Origin: Kineosporia mesophila
Lineage (GTDB): Bacteria; Actinomycetota; Actinomycetes; Actinomycetales; Kineosporiaceae
Assembly: GCF_021129235.1 (NCBI RefSeq)
Contig: NZ_JAJOMA010000001.1
Coordinates: 248,001 to 312,000 of the forward strand
DNA: 64,000 nucleotides
Direction: 5' to 3'
Part shown: positions 60,257-64,000 of the stretch, one piece after another
Layout of the letters: each line of letters opens with the position of its first letter
Numbering within the stretch: position 1 is the stretch's first letter
Translations under genes and position numbers: made by a program
Notes under the pieces: generated by a model
The model's database searches: none
Told to the model about the DNA's origin: nothing
The model's input: the letters and a program-made list of their open reading frames with translations, nothing else

Positions 60257-61006
60257 TTAGGACGCCGTCGGCGGCAGTTGGGTGGGCGCGCCGAGGCGGT
60301 ACGCCACCACGACACCACTGATCGCCTGAGCGTGGATCAGGGCGCAGAGCACGACGAGCTGGAAGCGGGCGGCGTCCATCGGATCGGCGCCACCGAGCAG
60401 GGCGCCGATGAACGCGCCGGGCAGCGTCACCAGGCCGGTGGTGCGGGTCTGGTCGATGACGGGCATCATCGCCTCGGCCACGCTGCGGCGGCAGATCCGG
60501 GCTGTGGCCTGGCGCGGCGTGGCGCCGAGGGCGAGCAGACCCTCGATCTCGTCGCGTTCGGACTCCAGGCCGGCCGCCAGCCGACGGCCGGTCAGGGTCG
60601 CCGCGAGCATGGTGCCGCCGATGACGATCCCGCCCAGGGCCACGAGATAGCGGGCCGAGAGGTCGAGCATGCCGAGGGCGAAGATCACCACCAGCGTGCC
60701 GATGGCGGCGCTCGAGCAGGCCAGCGCCACGGCGCTCAGCGCCCCCGGCAGCGCCTTCAGGCGCCGGGCCGCGGTGTGGATCGCCACGGTCAGCATCATC
60801 GTCAGGGCCAGCGCCACGAACGGTGGGGCGTTGAAGACGCCACGCAACGCCAGCCCCACCAGGGCGAGCTGGGCGGCACCCCGGACGACGGCCCAGGCCG
60901 GGCCCCAGCCCAGCGGCACCCGGGCCACCCGCAGCACCAGCCAGGTCAGGCCGATGAGCGTGAGAACACCGAGGCCGAGCCGGACGTCGGGGTGCAACAG
61001 GGTCAC
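60257..61006 (-). CDS. FetB-like ABC permease (UPF0014 family)
   Basis: A 249-residue membrane protein with seven predicted helices. RVPLGWGPAWAVVRGAAQLA, VALGGIVIGGTMLAATLTGR, GLLALGATPRQATARICRRS and TTGLVTLPGAFIGALLGGAD are UPF0014/FetB signatures. FetB with the ATPase FetA exports iron in E. coli; no FetA-like ATPase is adjacent here, so the partner must lie elsewhere. GTG 61006 overlaps the thioesterase stop by 4 nt, and the upstream extension of the frame is a shadow. Confidence 0.82.
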   Translation of the reverse strand: MTLLHPDVRLGLGVLTLIGLTWLVLRVARVPLGWGPAWAVVRGAAQLALVGLALRGVFNAPPFVALALTMMLTVAIHTAARRLKALPGALSAVALACSSAAIGTLVVIFALGMLDLSARYLVALGGIVIGGTMLAATLTGRRLAAGLESERDEIEGLLALGATPRQATARICRRSVAEAMMPVIDQTRTTGLVTLPGAFIGALLGGADPMDAARFQLVVLCALIHAQAISGVVVAYRLGAPTQLPPTAS

Positions 61007-61872
61007 TGCGGCACTCGGAACATGCCTTCCTGGCCGACCGTCGCGACCAGCGTGCCGTCGGCGGAGTAGATCCGGGCCAGGCCGAGACCTCGCGCCCCCG
61101 AGGCCGAAGGGCTCTCCTCGACGAACAGGAACCAGTCGTCGAACGTGACCGGCCGGTGGAACCACATGGCGTGGTCCAGGCTGGCGGTCTTCATGCCCGG
61201 CGTGGTCCAGGCCAGGCCGTGGGCGCGCAGGGTGGGCTCGAGCACGGTGTAGTCACTGACGTAGGCCAGCACCACGGCGTGCAGCAGCGGGCCGGGCGGC
61301 AGCGGGGCGATGGGCCGGATCCACACGGCCTGCTCGGCGACCTTCTCCGGGCCCGGGGCGAGGAACAGCGGACTCTGCACGTGCCGCAGCTCGAACGGCT
61401 GCGACCTCAGCAGCGGGCCCAGGTCGTCCGGACGGTGCCCGGCCTCGGCCAGGCGCTCGCTGAACGTGGGCAGCTCGTGCGGACGCGGTACCTCGGGCAT
61501 GGGGGCCTGGTGGTCCAGGCCCTGCGCGGGGGTCTGGAACGACGCGATCATCGACAGGATCGGCTGGCCGTGCTGCACGGCCTGCACCCGGCGGGCGCTG
61601 AACGACCGGCCGTCCCGCAGCCGCTCCACGGCCAGCTCGATCGGCACCGAGGGGTCGCCCGGGCGCAGGAAATAGCCGTGGAAGGAATGCGGTGGGCGGT
61701 CGCCCCCGACCGTCTTGGTGGCCGCGGCGAGAGCCTGCGCTAGGACCTGCCCGCCGAAGATCCGGCCGTGCGGTGCGTGGTAGTTCTGCCCCACGTACTG
61801 GTCCTCGCCGGCCTCCTCGAGTGCGAGCACCCGCATCAGTTCGTCGATCGGGACGTCTGAACCGGTGGTCAC
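61003..61872 (-). CDS. tesB: Acyl-CoA thioesterase II
   Basis: A 289-residue double hot-dog protein. GRIFGGQVLAQALAAATKTV, PHSFHGYFLRPGDPSVPIEL, SMIASFQ and the second-half ASLDHAMWFHRPVTFDDW, then GRGLGLARIYSADGTLVATV-like end match TesB, with the catalytic Asp in SLDHAMWF. It hydrolyses medium- and long-chain acyl-CoA. Its start overlaps the tetR stop by 4 nt and its stop overlaps the fetB-like start, so all three are one operon. Confidence 0.9.
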   Translation of the reverse strand: MTTGSDVPIDELMRVLALEEAGEDQYVGQNYHAPHGRIFGGQVLAQALAAATKTVGGDRPPHSFHGYFLRPGDPSVPIELAVERLRDGRSFSARRVQAVQHGQPILSMIASFQTPAQGLDHQAPMPEVPRPHELPTFSERLAEAGHRPDDLGPLLRSQPFELRHVQSPLFLAPGPEKVAEQAVWIRPIAPLPPGPLLHAVVLAYVSDYTVLEPTLRAHGLAWTTPGMKTASLDHAMWFHRPVTFDDWFLFVEESPSASGARGLGLARIYSADGTLVATVGQEGMFRVPQ

Positions 61873-62552
61873 GTACGTTCTCCTTCGGGCGGGGCCGGCG
61901 GCCGGGCACTCACCATCCGGGTGGCCAGGTCCGCGTACAGGTCCCCGATCTGCGCGGCGGTGCGGCTGCCCCGGGGGTCGTACCAGCGGGCCACGTCGAC
62001 GCTCAGGGAGAGCAGGGCCCGCGCCACCGCCCGGGTGTCGGGTACGTCCATCTCACCACTCGCGTTCCCGGCGCTGAGCTGGGCCTCCACCACACCCTCG
62101 ATCTTGCGGCGCACGTCGAGCACCCGGCTCTGGTCGGTGTCGGCCAGCGCGGCGATCTCGTGGTGCACGACCCGGGCCACCCGGTAGCGCTCGGCGTGCC
62201 AGGCGGTGAAGTCGCGGATCACCGCCCGCAGCCGGTCCACGCTCCCGGTCTGCGTGGCCGCGGACCGTTCGACCAGGTCCAGTGCGGCCTCGTGCCCGAC
62301 CACGCTGATCTCGGCCAGCAGCGCCTGCTTCGAGGGGAAGTGCACGTAGAGAGCGGCCGGGCTCAGTCCGACGCGGGTCGCGATGTCCCGGGTGGTGGTG
62401 GCGTGGAAGCCACGATCGGCGAAGGCCTCGATCGCGGCCTCGATCAGCCGCCGCGACGAATCACCCGACCTGGTGGGGGCCGCTTCGCCGCCCGGGTCGT
62501 CGTTCGGCTCGTCGCCGTCGTCCGTCCAGCTCATCGCCGACCGGGTCGCCAT
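61869..62552 (-). CDS. TetR family regulator, probably of fatty-acid genes
   Basis: A 227-residue TetR protein. After a ~32-residue acidic leader comes the HTH (about 33-80: LIEAAIEAFADRGFHATTTR, then VGLSPAALYVHFPSKQALLA). The C-terminal domain contains HAERYRVARVVHHEIAALAD and KIEGVVEAQLSAGNASGEMD. Its layout is like KstR2/acyl-CoA-responsive regulators. It heads an operon with thioesterase II and is divergent from an SDR gene. A perfect GAACG-gg-CGTTC palindrome lies 16 bp before its start. Confidence 0.85.
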   Translation of the reverse strand: MATRSAMSWTDDGDEPNDDPGGEAAPTRSGDSSRRLIEAAIEAFADRGFHATTTRDIATRVGLSPAALYVHFPSKQALLAEISVVGHEAALDLVERSAATQTGSVDRLRAVIRDFTAWHAERYRVARVVHHEIAALADTDQSRVLDVRRKIEGVVEAQLSAGNASGEMDVPDTRAVARALLSLSVDVARWYDPRGSRTAAQIGDLYADLATRMVSARPPAPPEGERT

Positions 62553-62568
62553 GGCGGGAGCATGTCAC

Positions 62569-62580
62569 GAACGGGCGTTC
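62569..62580. promoter_or_regulatory. Candidate TetR operator between tetR and SDR genes
   Basis: GAACG-gg-CGTTC is a perfect 12-bp palindrome, 16 bp upstream of the tetR start and 135 bp before the SDR start, placed to control both divergent units. Confidence 0.5.
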
Positions 62581-62714
62581 CGTCAAGAACAGAGCCCGGA
62601 TCGTTGCAGGCCGAACGGCCCGTGATGTGACGGTGATCATGTGCCAGGCTGGCGGGGGAATCGTGCAACTCGGGCGCGGTGCGACGGAGCACCGGCGGGA
62701 CGAGGAGGGGCCAG

Positions 62715-63524
62715 ATGCGTCTCGACGAGGAGACCGGCATTCAGGTCGAGCAGGGACCGTCGGCTGATCGCCGGTTCGAGGGGCGGGTCGCCGTGGTCAC
62801 CGGTGCCAGCCGGGGGATCGGGCTGGCGATCGCGCGGCGACTGATCTCCGAGGGTGCCCGGGTGTGCGTCACCGCCCGCAAACCCGGTCCGCTGGAGGAC
62901 GCGGTGGAGCAGCTGGGTGGCCCGGGGGTCGCGGTCGGGGTGGCCGGCCGGGCCGACGACGCCGAGCACCGTGCCCATGCGGTGCGGGCCACCATCGACG
63001 CCTTCGGGCGGATCGACGTGCTGGTCAACAACACCGGCATCAATCCCGTCTACGGGCCGATGACGGAGACGGACACCGGGGCCGCGGCCAAGGTGTTCGA
63101 CGTCAACGTGATCGCGGCGCTCTCCTGGACCGACGAGGTGCGCAAGCTCGGGCTGGGGCATCACGGCGGGGCCGCGATCGTGAACGTGGCGTCCATCGCC
63201 GGGCTGCGGCCGTCGCCGGGCATCGGGGTGTACGGCGCCAGCAAGGCCGCGCTGATCCACGTCACCTCCCAGCTGGCGCTCGAGCTGGCCCCGCGGATCC
63301 GGGTCAACGCGGTGGCCCCGGCCGTGGTGAAGACCCGCTTCGCCACGGCGCTCTACGAGGGCCGGGAGCGGGAGCTGGCCGCCGGGTACCCGCTCGGCCG
63401 GCTCGGCGTCCCGGACGACGTGGCCGCGGCGGTGGCCTTCCTCGCCAGTGACGACGCCTCGTGGATCACCGGGCAGACCCTCACCCTGGACGGTGGGGTC
63501 GGGCTCGGCGGTGCGATCGGCTAG
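62715..63524 (+). CDS. SDR family oxidoreductase (FabG-like)
   Basis: A 269-residue classical SDR. VAVVTGASRGIGLAIARRLI binds the cofactor, VLVNNTGIN is the NNAG-type motif, the Ser is in IVNVASIAG, and YGASKAALIHVTSQLA gives Tyr and Lys. RVNAVAPAVVKTRFATAL and SWITGQTLTLDGGVGLGG close the fold. Likely role: 3-oxoacyl or hydroxyacyl reduction, fitting the TesB/TetR neighbours. ATG 62715 follows GAGGAGG (6-nt spacing). Confidence 0.88.
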   Translation: MRLDEETGIQVEQGPSADRRFEGRVAVVTGASRGIGLAIARRLISEGARVCVTARKPGPLEDAVEQLGGPGVAVGVAGRADDAEHRAHAVRATIDAFGRIDVLVNNTGINPVYGPMTETDTGAAAKVFDVNVIAALSWTDEVRKLGLGHHGGAAIVNVASIAGLRPSPGIGVYGASKAALIHVTSQLALELAPRIRVNAVAPAVVKTRFATALYEGRERELAAGYPLGRLGVPDDVAAAVAFLASDDASWITGQTLTLDGGVGLGGAIG

Positions 63525-63541
63525 CGCCGGCCACATCCCCT

Positions 63542-63590
63542 GTTCGTGATCGGGCAAACTTCCCCGGGGAAACTTCGCATGATCACGAAC
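63542..63590. repeat. Dispersed palindrome, short copy G
   Basis: A 49-nt palindrome: outer GTTCGTGATC / GATCACGAAC perfect, centre AACTTCCCC / GGGGAAACTT. It lacks the TTCTAGAA inner part. It lies 18 bp after the SDR stop and before the next gene. Confidence 0.75.
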
Positions 63591-63630
63591 GAGGTGTGAG
63601 GGTCCGTGGTCCCGGTTGACCCGGCATGTG

Positions 63631-63645
63631 ACTGAACGGTTCAGT
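63631..63645. promoter_or_regulatory. Operator-like palindrome ACTGAACGGTTCAGT
   Basis: A perfect 7+1+7 palindrome, typical of TetR-type sites. TTGACC (63616-63621) lies 9 bp upstream as a plausible -35, so a bound repressor would cover the -10 region of the promoter for the gene at 63701. Confidence 0.55.
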
Positions 63646-63700
63646 GTGTTCCGCATGATGCCGGGAGTCAGCCGGGATTCACCAGCAGGCGGAGGTACGA

Positions 63701-64000
63701 GTGAGCACCGAGGCATCGGCCGAGCCCATCGAGCCCATCGAGCCCATCGAGCCCATCGAGTCCATCGAGTCAGGGGACCGCTCGGCGACCCTGGACACCG
63801 GCAGCACGATGCAGGCCTGGCGGATCATCGGCGCCGGGGACCCGTTGCAGGTGATGCGCCGGGAAGACGTCCCGCTGCCCTCACCGGGCCCCGGGCAGGT
63901 GCTGGTGCAGGTCGCGGCGGCCGGGCTCGGCCTGACCGATGCCACGCTGGCACAAGGGCTTTCGGTGAACGCCCCACCACCCCCGTTCACCCCCGGCCTG
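63701..64000 (+). CDS. Medium-chain dehydrogenase (alcohol dehydrogenase-like), 3'-truncated
   Basis: The first 100 codons of a gene running off the window end. GTG 63701 has GGAGG 5 nt upstream. After a tag with four to five EPI repeats (about 8-22) comes MQAWRIIGAGDPLQVMRRED, then VPLPSPGPGQVLVQVAAAGL and TDATLAQGL, the GroES-like N-terminal domain of zinc-dependent or quinone-type medium-chain dehydrogenases. The usual C (GICGTD) is replaced by LGLTDAT, so the catalytic zinc ligand may be missing. The NAD-binding half is not in the window. Confidence 0.75.
   Translation, partial: MSTEASAEPIEPIEPIEPIESIESGDRSATLDTGSTMQAWRIIGAGDPLQVMRREDVPLPSPGPGQVLVQVAAAGLGLTDATLAQGLSVNAPPPPFTPGL
63722..63766. 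repeat. 9-bp tandem repeat, in frame
   Basis: Four exact copies of GAGCCCATC and a fifth GAGTCCATC encode (EPI)n at the N-terminus of the dehydrogenase gene. The repeat keeps the frame, so its length can vary without loss of the gene. Confidence 0.8.

Overview
The window is GC-rich, gene-dense DNA from an actinobacterium. The clues are frequent GTG starts, many 1-8 nt gene overlaps, genes that look leaderless (a -10 box 6-9 nt before the start), a mycothiol-dependent-type (MDMPI) protein, a cebR-type cellobiose locus and many TetR regulators. My guess is a member of Kineosporiaceae or a relative; this is unverified. I recognised no rRNA, tRNA, insertion sequence, prophage or CRISPR array.

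Layout. 1-6.3 kb: end of an unknown gene, a SPOR-domain membrane protein, a TetR/MFS efflux pair with an unusual iterated operator, a GTPase, a decayed gene remnant and a PH-domain membrane protein. 6.3-14.6 kb: FAD-linked oxidase, SDR, GAF protein, a two-gene membrane/disordered-protein operon, and a membrane GGDEF-EAL protein. 14.7-21 kb: CPBP protease and epimerase operon, a glycerol-3-phosphate cytidylyltransferase, and a tightly overlapped MFS / small membrane protein / K+ channel operon. 21-26.4 kb: PAP2 protein, LysR/EamA pair and a GAF-GGDEF-GAF-EAL protein. 26.6-34.2 kb: ketopantoate reductase-like protein, three consecutive rhodanese genes, acyltransferase-SGNH protein, two tail-to-tail receiver proteins, TetR and MDMPI. 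34.4-38.9 kb: GDP-fucose genes (fcl divergent from gmd) with a GT9 glycosyltransferase, then two small genes. 38.9-41.5 kb: ECF-type Co/Ni uptake (cbiM, PDGLE protein, cbiQ, cbiO). 41.6-49.2 kb: LysR/epimerase pair and the cellobiose operon cebE-cebF-cebG-bglC-cebR with two CebR-type operators. 49.4-53.1 kb: corrin-ring operon cobL-cobM-cobF-cobK. 53.3-58.7 kb: proline-rich peptide, GH13 alpha-glucosidase, DUF2505 protein, ettA and a flippase-like membrane protein. 58.9-61 kb: a possible toxin/immunity pair behind a helical protein. 60.2-64 kb: FetB-like permease, thioesterase II, TetR, SDR and the start of a medium-chain dehydrogenase.

Functional links. Metal uptake (cbiMQO) and corrin synthesis (cobLMFK) both serve cobalamin. 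The ceb operon imports cello-oligosaccharides and hydrolyses them in the cytoplasm under its own repressor. The gmd/fcl/GT9 group supplies GDP-fucose and a glycosyl transfer step for surface glycans.

Most unusual: a dispersed family of nested palindromes (core TGATCATGCA...CTCCCCGG with internal TTCTAGAA). Full copies lie near 14632, 21947, 34273, 41553 and 63542, and partial copies elsewhere. One copy supplies an in-frame insertion inside cobK, and two supply the stop codons of LysR genes.
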